In this document: positions 23,442 to 31,276 of the stretch, piece after piece
Numbering within the stretch: the stretch's first letter is position 1
Layout of the letters: every line of letters starts with the position of its first letter
Assembly (NCBI GenBank): GCA_910589075.1
Contig: CAJUSK010000024.1
Coordinates: 1 to 58,244 of the forward strand
Length of the DNA stretch: 58,244 nt
Direction: 5' to 3'
DNA from: an uncultured Lachnospiraceae bacterium
Lineage (GTDB): Bacteria > Bacillota > Clostridia > Lachnospirales > Lachnospiraceae
Program-made: the position numbers and the translations under genes
The notes under the pieces: model-generated
The model's database searches: none
What the model was told of the DNA's origin: nothing
The model's input: only the letters and a program-made list of their open reading frames with translations

Positions 23442-25118
23442 ATGTTAAATTACAAGCGTTACCAGAAGAATCCGGTGGTAACATATCCCGAACGGGAGTG
23501 GCCGGGAAAGGAAATTGAAAAAGCGCCCATATGGTGTAGTGTGGATCTGAGAGACGGTAACCAGGCGCTGATTGATCCCATGATCGTGGAAGAAAAAGTG
23601 GAGATGTTCCAGTACCTGATTCAGTTGGGATTTAAGGAGATAGAGATCGGTTTTCCGGCAGCCAGTCAGATTGAGTATGATTTTCTGAGACAGTTGATAG
23701 AGCGGAAACTGATTCCGGATGATGTATGGGTTCAGGTTTTGACACAATGCCGCGAAGAACAGATTGCCAGGACATTTGAGTCCATCCAGGGCTGTAACCA
23801 GGCCATTGTGCATATTTACAATTCCACATCCACCCTGCAGCGGGATGTGGTGTTCCACATGGACAGAGAAGAAATTACAGGAATTGCACTGAAAGGTACC
23901 CGGCTTGTAAAAGAATATGCAAAGGCATTTCCGGGAAAAATTGTTCTCGAATATTCTCCGGAGAGTTTTACAGGCACGGAGCTGGATTTTGCCTTGGATA
24001 TTTGTACCGCAGTTCAGAAGGAATGGGGCGCTACTTCGGAAAATCCCATTATTATCAATTTGCCTTCCACGGTAGAGATGAATACACCCAATGTTTATGC
24101 AGATCAGATCGAGTGGATGAACAGGCATTTTGAAAATCGTGAGAGCATAATTTTAAGCGTACATCCCCACAATGACAGAGGCACCGGCGTGGCATCGGCG
24201 GAACTGGCATTGCTGGCAGGGGCGGACCGTGTGGAAGGTACACTGTTTGGAAACGGAGAGAGAACCGGAAACGTGGATATCCTGAATATTGCCTATAATA
24301 TGTTTTCCCAGGGAATTGATCCCCGGCTTCATATTGAACATATTAATGAAATCATTGAAATTTATGAGAGATGCTGCAAGATTCCCATCCATCCCCGGCA
24401 TCCATATGCAGGGAAGCTGGTATTTACCGCATTTTCCGGCTCTCACCAGGATGCCATCAATAAGGGTGTGCATGCCATGAAAGAAAGAAATGGAGAATAC
24501 TGGCAGGTGCCTTATCTTCCCATTGACCCGGCGGATATTGGACGGGAATATGAACCCATTGTCCGGATTAATTCTCAGTCCGGTAAAGGCGGCGTGGCCT
24601 TCATTATGGATACGTATTTTGGCTTTAAGCTGCCTAAGGCAATGCATAAGGAATTTGCCGGAACCATACAGGCAATTTCCGAAAAGCAGGGGGAGGTATC
24701 TCCGGAACAGATTATGGATCAGTTCAGAATCGAATATCTGGATCGGAAAGAACCACTGCATTTCAGAAAACTGCATGTTTCTGATTTATCTGGAGAGACT
24801 AAGACTCAATTCGATACAAAAGTGGAGGTCGGCTATACGGACCACGGTGAATTAAAGACTTTTGAAGCGGTTGGCAACGGGCCGATTGACGCTGCCCAGC
24901 GCGGTATGCAGGAGTCTCTGGGCGTCAGCATCAAAGTGTTGGATTACGAAGAGCATGCTCTGCAGAGCGGCTCCAATTCTCAGGCAGCCGCTTACATTCA
25001 TCTGCTGGATTCTGAAACGGGCAGGGTGACATATGGCGTGGGTGTCAGCTCCAATATTACAAGGGCATCTATTCGGGCGCTGTTTTCTGCCGTGAACAGA
25101 CTGGAACTGGGAAAATAG
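23442..25118 (+). CDS. leuA: 2-isopropylmalate synthase
   Basis: LeuA condenses acetyl-CoA with 2-oxoisovalerate, the first committed step of leucine synthesis. The 558-residue protein belongs to the longer (fungal/actinobacterial-type) group. The TIM barrel carries CSVDLRDGNQALIDPM near residue 40, VHPHNDRGTGVASAELALL and GTLFGNGERTGNVD. The C-terminal regulatory domain includes KVEVGYTDHGELKTFEAVGNGPIDAA. ATG 23442 was chosen for AGGAAAGAGAGGG upstream; an upstream in-frame ATG at 23340 would overlap the HPr terminator. No T-box or leucine-rich leader peptide was seen in the 67 bp after that terminator. No leuB-D are adjacent. Confidence 0.93.
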   Translation: MLNYKRYQKNPVVTYPEREWPGKEIEKAPIWCSVDLRDGNQALIDPMIVEEKVEMFQYLIQLGFKEIEIGFPAASQIEYDFLRQLIERKLIPDDVWVQVLTQCREEQIARTFESIQGCNQAIVHIYNSTSTLQRDVVFHMDREEITGIALKGTRLVKEYAKAFPGKIVLEYSPESFTGTELDFALDICTAVQKEWGATSENPIIINLPSTVEMNTPNVYADQIEWMNRHFENRESIILSVHPHNDRGTGVASAELALLAGADRVEGTLFGNGERTGNVDILNIAYNMFSQGIDPRLHIEHINEIIEIYERCCKIPIHPRHPYAGKLVFTAFSGSHQDAINKGVHAMKERNGEYWQVPYLPIDPADIGREYEPIVRINSQSGKGGVAFIMDTYFGFKLPKAMHKEFAGTIQAISEKQGEVSPEQIMDQFRIEYLDRKEPLHFRKLHVSDLSGETKTQFDTKVEVGYTDHGELKTFEAVGNGPIDAAQRGMQESLGVSIKVLDYEEHALQSGSNSQAAAYIHLLDSETGRVTYGVGVSSNITRASIRALFSAVNRLELGK

Positions 25119-25126
25119 GAGGAGTT

Positions 25127-25981
25127 ATGAAACGGATTATTGTAACCGGCTGCAACGGGCAGCTTGGAAAAGCTGTGAATCAGATTATGGCGGGGAACAG
25201 CGAATATGACCTTGTCAATACAGATGTAGCTGAATTGGATATTACGGATATCGACCAGGTGATGAAGCTGGCCAGAGATGTAAAACCCTATGCTATCATT
25301 AACTGCGCTGCGCATACAAATGTAAATGGCTGTGAACAGGACCGGGAAGGCGCTTTTCGGATCAATGCCATTGGCGCCAGAAATTTGGCGATTGCAGCTC
25401 AGGAAACAGGTGCGAAACTGTTCCAGATTTCCACAGATTATGTTTTTTCGGGGGATACAGATCGTCATTACCAGGAATTTGACGAAACATTTCCCGGCAG
25501 TGAATATGGGAAAACAAAACTTCTGGGGGAGAACTTTGTGAGAGAATTTTGCAGCCGTTATTTTATCCTGCGCACTGCATGGCTCTATGGGGACGGAAAA
25601 AATTTTGCCAAAACCATGCTGCAACTTTCTGAAACCCGCGATAAAGTACAGGTAGTCAATGACCAGTTTGGAACGCCCACCTATTCTATGGAACTGGCAA
25701 GATTCATCGCATATTTGCTTCCTACGGAAAATTATGGCATATTCCATGCCACCTGTGAAGGGGAATGCAGTTGGGCTGAATTTGCGAAAGAAATATTCCG
25801 TCTGGCTGGAAAATCTACGGTTGTGGAAGATGTGACAACAGCCGAGTATGAAGCCATGTACCCAGGACAGGCGGACCGTCCCGCTTATTCGGTTCTCGAC
25901 AATTATATGCTGCGCCTGACGACCGATTTTCAATTTGCCACATGGCAGGATGCAATTGCAGAGTATATGAAAACATTATAA
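25127..25981 (+). CDS. rfbD: dTDP-4-dehydrorhamnose reductase-like SDR
   Basis: The 284-residue protein is an extended short-chain dehydrogenase of the RmlD type, which reduces dTDP-4-keto-L-rhamnose using NAD(P)H. Visible are the nucleotide-binding loop VTGCNGQLGKAV, the NCAAHTNVNGCEQD segment, ISTDYVFSGD, and the catalytic Tyr-Lys in EYGKTKLLGE. It begins 8 bp after leuA with GGAGG before the ATG, so it is probably co-transcribed, although the pathway has no link to leucine. No rfbA, B or C are near. A specific rhamnose role is likely but unproven. Confidence 0.85.
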   Translation: MKRIIVTGCNGQLGKAVNQIMAGNSEYDLVNTDVAELDITDIDQVMKLARDVKPYAIINCAAHTNVNGCEQDREGAFRINAIGARNLAIAAQETGAKLFQISTDYVFSGDTDRHYQEFDETFPGSEYGKTKLLGENFVREFCSRYFILRTAWLYGDGKNFAKTMLQLSETRDKVQVVNDQFGTPTYSMELARFIAYLLPTENYGIFHATCEGECSWAEFAKEIFRLAGKSTVVEDVTTAEYEAMYPGQADRPAYSVLDNYMLRLTTDFQFATWQDAIAEYMKTL

Positions 25982-26044
25982 TATTCAGGGCGGGAAGGGA
26001 AACACTATGAAATTGGTTCCCGATCGTTTTGAGAAAGCAATCAA

Positions 26045-26095
26045 CAAAGGGTGTGATAAACGCATTTGTAACCCATGCATTTATTACACCCTTTG
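26045..26095. terminator. Bidirectional terminator between convergent rfbD and UXS genes
   Basis: CAAAGGGTGT-G-ATAAA ... TTTAT-T-ACACCCTTTG forms a long hairpin with A-rich and T-rich flanks on both sides. It sits between the + strand rfbD stop and the - strand UXS stop. Confidence 0.8.
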
Positions 26096-26102
26096 TTTTA
26101 CT

Positions 26103-27035
26103 TTACAGTATTCTTTTAAAATACTCGATTGTTTTTCTCAAACCTTCATCCAGTTGAATATGGGGTTCCCAGCCCAGATGTTCTTTCACCAGATCAATGA
26201 CCGGTTTGCGTTGCAGGGGATCGTCAGAGGGAAGGGGTTTGTAAACGATTTCGGATTTGGAACCTGTAATATCGATCACTTTTTCCGCAAGCTGCAAAAT
26301 CGAAAATTCACCCGGATTGCCCAGATTGCAGGGACCGGTAAAATCGGCAGGAGATGCCATCAGGCGTACCATGCCTTCAATCAGATCGTCCACATAACAG
26401 AAACTTCTTGTCTGAGAACCGTCTCCATAGATGGTAATATCCTGATTCTTCAATGCCTGTACAATAAAATTGGAAACGACACGACCGTCGGAAGGATTCA
26501 TGCGGGGGCCATAGGTGTTGAATATACGCATCACTTTGATTTCCAGATGATGCATACGCTTATAATCAAAAAACAATGTTTCCGCTACCCGCTTACCTTC
26601 GTCATAACAGGAACGTATCCCGATGGGATTTACACATCCGCGGTAGGTTTCCGGCTGGGGATGTACCTCCGGATCTCCATATACCTCACTGGTACTTGCC
26701 TGCAGGATTCTTGCGCCAACCCGTTTGGCAAGGCCCAGCATATTGAGTGCGCCGTAGACGCTGGTCTTTGTCGTTTTCACCGGATTGGCCTGATAATGGA
26801 CCGGACTGGCCGGGCAGGCCAGGTTATATATCTGATCTACTTCCACATAGAGCGGCTCCGTTACATCATGACGGATAAATTCAAAATAAGGGTTGGCCAT
26901 CAGGTGACGTATATTATCCTTGCTGCCGGTATAAAGATTGTCCGCGCAGATTACGTCGTTACCATCCTGCAGCAGTCGTTCACACAGATGAGAACCCAGA
27001 AAACCGGCGCCTCCGGTTACAAGTACTCGATTCAT
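26103..27035 (-). CDS. UDP-glucuronate decarboxylase (UDP-xylose synthase)
   Basis: The 310-residue extended SDR has the glycine motif VTGGAGFLGSHLCERLL at the N-terminus, DNLYTGSKDNI, CPASPVHYQANPVKT and the catalytic Tyr-Lys in SCYDEGKRVAETL. It also has GPRMNPSDGRVVSNFIVQAL and GDGSQTRSFCYVDDL. The CPASP-x-HYQ and RMxPxDGRVVSNF blocks are typical of UXS rather than GalE or RmlB. It converts UDP-glucuronate to UDP-xylose. The UDP-glucose dehydrogenase encoded divergently at 28006 would supply the substrate. It is the second gene of a minus-strand pair behind a glycosyltransferase (39-bp gap). Confidence 0.88.
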   Translation of the reverse strand: MNRVLVTGGAGFLGSHLCERLLQDGNDVICADNLYTGSKDNIRHLMANPYFEFIRHDVTEPLYVEVDQIYNLACPASPVHYQANPVKTTKTSVYGALNMLGLAKRVGARILQASTSEVYGDPEVHPQPETYRGCVNPIGIRSCYDEGKRVAETLFFDYKRMHHLEIKVMRIFNTYGPRMNPSDGRVVSNFIVQALKNQDITIYGDGSQTRSFCYVDDLIEGMVRLMASPADFTGPCNLGNPGEFSILQLAEKVIDITGSKSEIVYKPLPSDDPLQRKPVIDLVKEHLGWEPHIQLDEGLRKTIEYFKRIL

Positions 27036-27074
27036 ATGTTTACCTCGATTTCATTCAGATCAATAATTCCTGCT

Positions 27075-27797
27075 TTAAGAAAACAGATTGTACTTGATAA
27101 TACAGTACAGGGCGCGGAAGGCATCTTTGATACCAATTTTCTTACCTTCGTTATAAGAACGGGGATAGTAGGAAATGGGGATTTCATAAATATGATAACG
27201 TTTGTCCTTCTTTGCAATTTTAGCTGTAATTTCCGGCTCAAAGCCAAAACGTTTTTCTTCGATGGTAATGGACTGGATGACTTCGCGACGGAACATTTTA
27301 TAGCATGTTTCCATATCGGTCAGACCCAGATCAGTAAACAGATTGGATGCAAATGTCAACATCTTGTTGCCCATGGTATGGTAAAAACGTTTAATCATAT
27401 ATTTTTCCCCTCTGGCATAGCGGGAACCGTATACAACATCGGCATCGGCTCTTCCTTTTATGAAAGGATCCAGAAGACGGACAAAATCTTTGGGGTCATA
27501 TTCCAGATCCGCATCCTGTACAACGACCACATCACCGGTAGCGGCCTGGAATCCCTTTGCCAGCGCAGCGCCTTTTCCCTGATTGGCTTTGTGGAATAAC
27601 AGGCGGTCAATTTTGCCGCGCAGAGGACCCTGCAACAGATCTCTTGTCCCGTCTGTGGAATAATCATCTACAACGATAATTTCGGTATTTTTAACACCAC
27701 AGTTACGAACGGCATCCAATACGGTTTCAATCGTATTTTTTTCGTTATAGCAGGGGATCACAACAGATAATACGATATCGTTCATCGACTTGTTCAT
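27075..27797 (-). CDS. Family 2 glycosyltransferase (DPM1-like)
   Basis: The 240-residue protein is a GT2 (GT-A fold) transferase: LSVVIPCYNEKNTIETVL, IIVVDDYSTDGTRDLL, NQGKGAALAKGF, the DxD-like motif VQDADLEYDP, and YGSRYARGEKY. It lacks C-terminal membrane helices, so it resembles soluble or peripheral dolichol/undecaprenyl-phosphate mannosyl- or glucosyltransferase-type enzymes. Start ATG at 27797 was chosen because AGGAG lies 7 bp upstream on that strand; a longer frame begins at 27842. First gene of the pair with UXS, so it may use a sugar of that route or make a lipid-linked sugar. A TATACT box at 27862-27867 (reverse strand) may be its promoter. Confidence 0.85.
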   Translation of the reverse strand: MNKSMNDIVLSVVIPCYNEKNTIETVLDAVRNCGVKNTEIIVVDDYSTDGTRDLLQGPLRGKIDRLLFHKANQGKGAALAKGFQAATGDVVVVQDADLEYDPKDFVRLLDPFIKGRADADVVYGSRYARGEKYMIKRFYHTMGNKMLTFASNLFTDLGLTDMETCYKMFRREVIQSITIEEKRFGFEPEITAKIAKKDKRYHIYEIPISYYPRSYNEGKKIGIKDAFRALYCIIKYNLFS

Positions 27798-27909
27798 AGT
27801 ATTCTCCTTTGATTGATCAGTTGGTTCGCACAACAGACGCAAAATGCTTGTCTGCCTGGATAGTATACCACGGATTGACAGAAAAATCCATTATTCAAAT
27901 GGTTATTTA

Positions 27910-27938
27910 TTGAAATACCGGGCAGGATATATTATAAT
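27910..27938 (+). promoter_or_regulatory. Promoter of ugd
   Basis: TTGAAA (27910-27915), 17-bp spacer, TATAAT (27933-27938), 68 bp upstream of the ugd ATG in the divergent intergenic region. Confidence 0.65.
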
Positions 27939-28005
27939 GAGCGTATTGTCCGTGATACAGGACGCAGATTAGTAAACAGGCAAAAGAAAACAGGGAGAGC
28001 GCGAA

Positions 28006-29343
28006 ATGAAGATAGCAGTAGCAGGAACAGGATATGTGGGACTTGTGACAGGCGTATGTCTGTCGGAGCATGGACATGAAGTGACCTGTGTGGATGTGGA
28101 TGAAAATAAAGTAAAAATGATGGAGAGCGGCAAGTCGCCTATTTACGAGCCGGGGTTGGAGGAACTGATGGTTAAGAATATGGACCATCTCTATTTTACA
28201 ACCGATTATAAAAAAGCGTATGTGGATGCAGATGTCATTATTATAGCGGTGGGTACGCCGGAGAAGCGGGACGGTTCTGCCAACCTTGCCTATGTGTTTG
28301 GCGTGGCCAGCCAGATTGCGGCAAGCATCAGCAAGGAATGTGTGGTGATCGTCAAGTCAACCGTTCCCATCGGAACCAATGATGAGGTGGAACGCCTGCT
28401 CAATGAGAATCCACTGGAGCTGCGGGTTCATGTAGCTTCCAATCCGGAATTTCTGGCACAGGGCACGGCAGTGCCGGATACCATGCACGCATCCCGTATT
28501 GTCCTCGGCGTAAACGATGATTTTGCCAGGGAAAAACTGTTGGAGATGTATCAGAATTTTGATGCTCCCATTATGGTTTGCAATCGGAGAAGTGCTGAGA
28601 TGATCAAATATGCTTCCAACGACTTCCTGGCGTTGAAGATTTCTTATATGAATGAGATTGCCAATCTCTGTGAAGCAATCGGAGCGAATGTGGAAGAAGT
28701 GGCTAAGGGCATGGGATTTGACGAGCGGATCGGCAAACGGTTCCTGCATGCGGGAATCGGTTATGGCGGTTCCTGCTTCCCCAAGGATACGAAAGCGCTG
28801 CACCATCTGTCTGCTCAGAACGGATGTGAGATGCGGACTGTGAAAGCGGCAATCGAAGTCAATGAGGGACAGAAATATAAGCTGTCTAAAAAAGCCAGAA
28901 AATATTATGCAGATTATAACGGACTGAATATTGCAGTATTGGGTCTTACATTCAAGCCGGGAACCGACGATCTGCGGGAAGCGCCGTCACTGGTCAATGT
29001 ACCGGTTTTCCTGGAGGATGGTGCGCATGTAAAGGCATGGGATCCGGTTGGGGCGGAGAATTTCAAAAAGCGTATTCCCGATGAGCATATCAGCTATTGT
29101 GATACAGTGGAAGACGCTTTAAAAGATGCCGATATCTGCTTTATTTTTACAGAGTGGCGAGAGGTTAAGGAACTGCAACTGCAAAAATATGTGGAACTGA
29201 TGAGAAAGCCCATTGTTATGGATGGACGTAACTGTTACGATCTGGAGGACGTGAAGGCGGTGCCCATGATATATGAAAGTATTGGCCGTGTAACCGTCAA
29301 TAATCTGGAAGACGAGACAGAGTGGAACAGACGTTATATGTAA
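28006..29343 (+). CDS. ugd: UDP-glucose 6-dehydrogenase
   Basis: This 445-residue enzyme oxidises UDP-glucose to UDP-glucuronate with two NAD+. N-terminal Rossmann motif MKIAVAGTGYVGLVTGVCLSE, GTPEKRDGSANLAYV, VKSTVPIGTNDEV, and the catalytic cysteine in GIGYGGSCFPKDTKAL (near residue 260) are present. In the C-terminal domain, LGLTFKPGTDDLREAPS and DGRNCYDL complete the family pattern. Transcribed divergently from the GT2-UXS pair; together they supply UDP-glucuronate and UDP-xylose for surface polysaccharide. GGGAG precedes the ATG. A terminator follows. Confidence 0.95.
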   Translation: MKIAVAGTGYVGLVTGVCLSEHGHEVTCVDVDENKVKMMESGKSPIYEPGLEELMVKNMDHLYFTTDYKKAYVDADVIIIAVGTPEKRDGSANLAYVFGVASQIAASISKECVVIVKSTVPIGTNDEVERLLNENPLELRVHVASNPEFLAQGTAVPDTMHASRIVLGVNDDFAREKLLEMYQNFDAPIMVCNRRSAEMIKYASNDFLALKISYMNEIANLCEAIGANVEEVAKGMGFDERIGKRFLHAGIGYGGSCFPKDTKALHHLSAQNGCEMRTVKAAIEVNEGQKYKLSKKARKYYADYNGLNIAVLGLTFKPGTDDLREAPSLVNVPVFLEDGAHVKAWDPVGAENFKKRIPDEHISYCDTVEDALKDADICFIFTEWREVKELQLQKYVELMRKPIVMDGRNCYDLEDVKAVPMIYESIGRVTVNNLEDETEWNRRYM

Positions 29344-29391
29344 TGGTTGTATGAAATAAAGGAAACCGGCTGGCCTGCCGGAATAAATGAT

Positions 29392-29430
29392 AAAAGGTTC
29401 TTCTTTCCATGGTGGGAGAAGAACCTTTTT
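29392..29430 (+). terminator. Terminator of ugd
   Basis: AAAAGGTTCTTCT ... AGAAGAACCTTTTT with a 12-base loop; 13 bp perfect stem and T run. Confidence 0.85.
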
Positions 29431-29431
29431 G

Positions 29432-29470
29432 TTCATGACACTGAAAAGTCTGCAGAGCGTGTTTCTACTG
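29432..29470 (+). repeat. Palindromic repeat family, copy 2 (degenerate)
   Basis: TTCATGACACTGAAAAG ... GAGCGTGTTTCTACTG. It keeps the TTCATGACA start and GCGTG-TTTCT end of the family, but the arms are no longer perfectly complementary. It directly follows the ugd terminator. Confidence 0.55.
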
Positions 29471-29550
29471 TTTTATATGGCTGAAGATGAAAGGCCCTAA
29501 ATGTGTGCAGTTCGTTTTTCAAAAGAAATAAAATAAAGGGGTATTTTTTC

Positions 29551-29579
29551 TTGACATTGCATATAATATAACGTAATAT
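29551..29579 (+). promoter_or_regulatory. Promoter of the hemolysin III gene
   Basis: TTGACA (29551-29556), 17-bp spacer, TAATAT (29574-29579), 63 bp before the start codon. Confidence 0.55.
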
Positions 29580-29642
29580 ATAAGAAACGACAAGTAGTAA
29601 TGAAAACTATGTTCAAAAGTTATTATGTGCGGAGGTGTCAGT

Positions 29643-30293
29643 ATGCAGATTACAATCAGAGAACCGGGAAGTGCAATCACACATTTTATAGGCATGATGT
29701 TGGCTATAATTGCGTCGGTGCCTCTGCTGATTAAATCCGGAATGGGTGCAGGTGGTACATGTTTTCTTGCGATGGGAATTTTCATGCTCAGCATGATCCT
29801 GCTGTATGGAGCCAGTACCACATATCATGCGGTGAATGTATCAGATAAAGCGCTGAAGATATTTCGCAAAATTGACCATATGATGATATTCGTTATGATT
29901 GCAGGTTCCTACACACCGGTCTGCCTGCTTGTACTGGATGGCAGAACGGGTATGACATTGCTGGCTCTGGTCTGGGGCATTGCCCTGTTTGGCATGGGGA
30001 TTAATGTACTCTGGATTACCTGCCCTAAATGGTTTTCTTCCGTGGTTTATATTGCTTTGGGATGGGTCTGCCTGCTTGTATTCGGTCAGCTCAGAGCTGT
30101 GCTGCCTGTGGGAGCGTTTTTATGGCTGCTGGCCGGCGGTATTGTCTATACCATCGGTGGAGTGATCTATGCATTGAAACTCCCTATTTTTAACGGGAAA
30201 CATGAAAATTTTGGATCTCATGAAATTTTTCATCTCTTTGTCATCGGGGGAAGTATCTGCCATTTTATCTTTATGTATGGTTATGTAGCCTGA
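29643..30293 (+). CDS. Hemolysin III / PAQR-family membrane protein
   Basis: The 216-residue protein has seven hydrophobic segments and the family residues of YqfA/hemolysin III/PAQR proteins: an N-terminal EPGSAITHFIG, YGASTTYHAV, KIDHMMIFVMIAGSYTPVC and a C-terminal GSHEIFHLFVIGGSICHF. The conserved His and Asp residues (H in ITHF, TYH, H/D in KIDH, EIFHLF) would form the metal site typical of this superfamily. Bacterial members affect membrane lipid composition; a haemolytic role is only historical. ATG 29643 has GGAGG upstream. A palindromic repeat downstream can serve as terminator. Confidence 0.9.
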   Translation: MQITIREPGSAITHFIGMMLAIIASVPLLIKSGMGAGGTCFLAMGIFMLSMILLYGASTTYHAVNVSDKALKIFRKIDHMMIFVMIAGSYTPVCLLVLDGRTGMTLLALVWGIALFGMGINVLWITCPKWFSSVVYIALGWVCLLVFGQLRAVLPVGAFLWLLAGGIVYTIGGVIYALKLPIFNGKHENFGSHEIFHLFVIGGSICHFIFMYGYVA

Positions 30294-30327
30294 AAAGCAA
30301 CAAAGAAGATCCGACGCCATTTTATCG

Positions 30328-30366
30328 GGCCAATAGAACGTATGCCATGGATACTTTCTATTGGCC
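30328..30366. repeat. Palindromic repeat family, copy 3; shared terminator-like hairpin
   Basis: GGCCAATAGAACGTAT (30328-30343), 7-nt loop, ATACTTTCTATTGGCC (30351-30366), one mismatch in 16 bp. It lies between convergent genes. The stop codon of the minus-strand gene (30358-30360) and its last Gln codon are inside the right arm. It lacks the leading TTCATGA of other copies. Confidence 0.65.
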
Positions 30367-30843
30367 TTTGCCTGTATCATGTTCTTTGCAGCTGATTTCT
30401 GTTACTTCTATTTTAAATATGCATACAGCCTGGAGTGCCGCATCGTCAAAACTCCAGTCGTTTTTTCCGGTCGTATGTTCCATAATGGCCCTGAGCCCTT
30501 CCAGTTTTTCAGAAGGATCTGTTACGAAGTCAGGTATTCCGTTTCCGATAATGCTCCGGAACTGTGTGGAACAGCCGCAGGCAGTTTCGGATTCTACAAG
30601 CCTGCCCCCGTCATCCAGTTCAAATCCCACGGACGCGCAGTTTTTTATACACTCGATTTTCCGGCCCTCTTTTGCGCCGTGGAAATAGAATGTATAATGG
30701 CCCTGTTTCCTGACAAAACCAAAATTTAACGGGACAATATATACTTGTGCCCCGTCATAAAATCCGACTCTGCAACAGAAGCAGCTTTCAATGATACTGT
30801 GAATCTGCACTGGATCTGTTATCTCTCTGTCTTTTCTTCTCAT
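30358..30843 (-). CDS. NimA-like FMN-binding protein (pyridoxamine 5'-phosphate oxidase family)
   Basis: The 161-residue protein starts MRRKDREITDPVQIHSIIESCFCCRVGFYDGAQVYIVPLNFGF, the typical opening of NimA-like split-barrel flavoproteins. It continues with YTFYFHGAKEGRKIECIK and CASVGFELD. Family members bind FMN or similar cofactors; some reduce nitroimidazoles, most have no known substrate. GAGG lies before the ATG on this strand. Its leader contains a GCCCCG/CGGGGC hairpin. Its C-terminal end is drawn from a repeat element, which suggests a recent replacement of the original stop. Confidence 0.85.
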   Translation of the reverse strand: MRRKDREITDPVQIHSIIESCFCCRVGFYDGAQVYIVPLNFGFVRKQGHYTFYFHGAKEGRKIECIKNCASVGFELDDGGRLVESETACGCSTQFRSIIGNGIPDFVTDPSEKLEGLRAIMEHTTGKNDWSFDDAALQAVCIFKIEVTEISCKEHDTGKGQ

Positions 30844-30887
30844 ATGAAATCAACCTCCTAAAATATTTTGCGGTTAAAATGAGGAGT

Positions 30888-30917
30888 GCCCCGACATCCA
30901 TCGCTGAATACCGGGGC
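30888..30917 (-). other. Hairpin in the leader of the NimA-like gene
   Basis: GCCCCG and CGGGGC pair across an 18-base loop, 45 bp upstream of the start. Read on the minus strand it is followed by mixed sequence, not a T run, so it is not a clear terminator. It may be a leader structure. Confidence 0.25.
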
Positions 30918-31091
30918 TATTATGAAAAAATTATCTATATGTGTAATGAAGAGTGATGTTGCACCTTTAAGATAAATTGAGTATAGCATATATATATGAA
31001 TAAATTATGAACGAAGTGTAACAATATAGTGAAATATTATAAAACTGTGGACAATGGAAAAAGATATATATACAGAATGCACAATATAGGA

Positions 31092-31235
31092 ATGCGTAAA
31101 AAGAGAGGGATTGTAACATTCCGTCATTGTTTGGCCTGTATTGCCGACAATTTATATACCACAGAGGCTGTCTGTGGCAGATGCGGCGAAAGGTTGTTAT
31201 TTTATGGGATAAATGATAGAATGAATGGCAGATAG
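31092..31235 (+). CDS. Possible small zinc-ribbon protein
   Basis: A 47-residue frame reads MRKKRGIVTFRHCLACIADNL and later CGRCGERLLFYG, giving two CxxC pairs 16 residues apart as in zinc ribbons. The basic start and Cys spacing look protein-like. The ribosome binding site is weak (ATAGGA) and the frame may begin further upstream at GTG 31029. It lies in a 433-bp gap that otherwise holds the leader of the NimA-like gene and a promoter at its right end. Chance occurrence cannot be excluded. Confidence 0.3.
   Translation: MRKKRGIVTFRHCLACIADNLYTTEAVCGRCGERLLFYGINDRMNGR
31194..31222 (+). promoter_or_regulatory. Probable promoter for the coiled-coil protein gene
   Basis: TTGTTA (31194-31199), 17-bp spacer, TAGAAT (31217-31222), overlapping the end of the possible small ORF and 55 bp upstream of 31277. 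Confidence 0.4.
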
Positions 31236-31276
31236 ATTGTACAAAATGGAAAAGAGACCAGGTCGGAGGAAAATAC

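Noticed and set aside
26007..27599. A 530-codon open frame on the + strand
   Set aside because: It runs antisense through both the UXS and GT2 genes, has biased His/Phe/Ile/Cys content and no family motif; the minus-strand genes explain the sequence fully.
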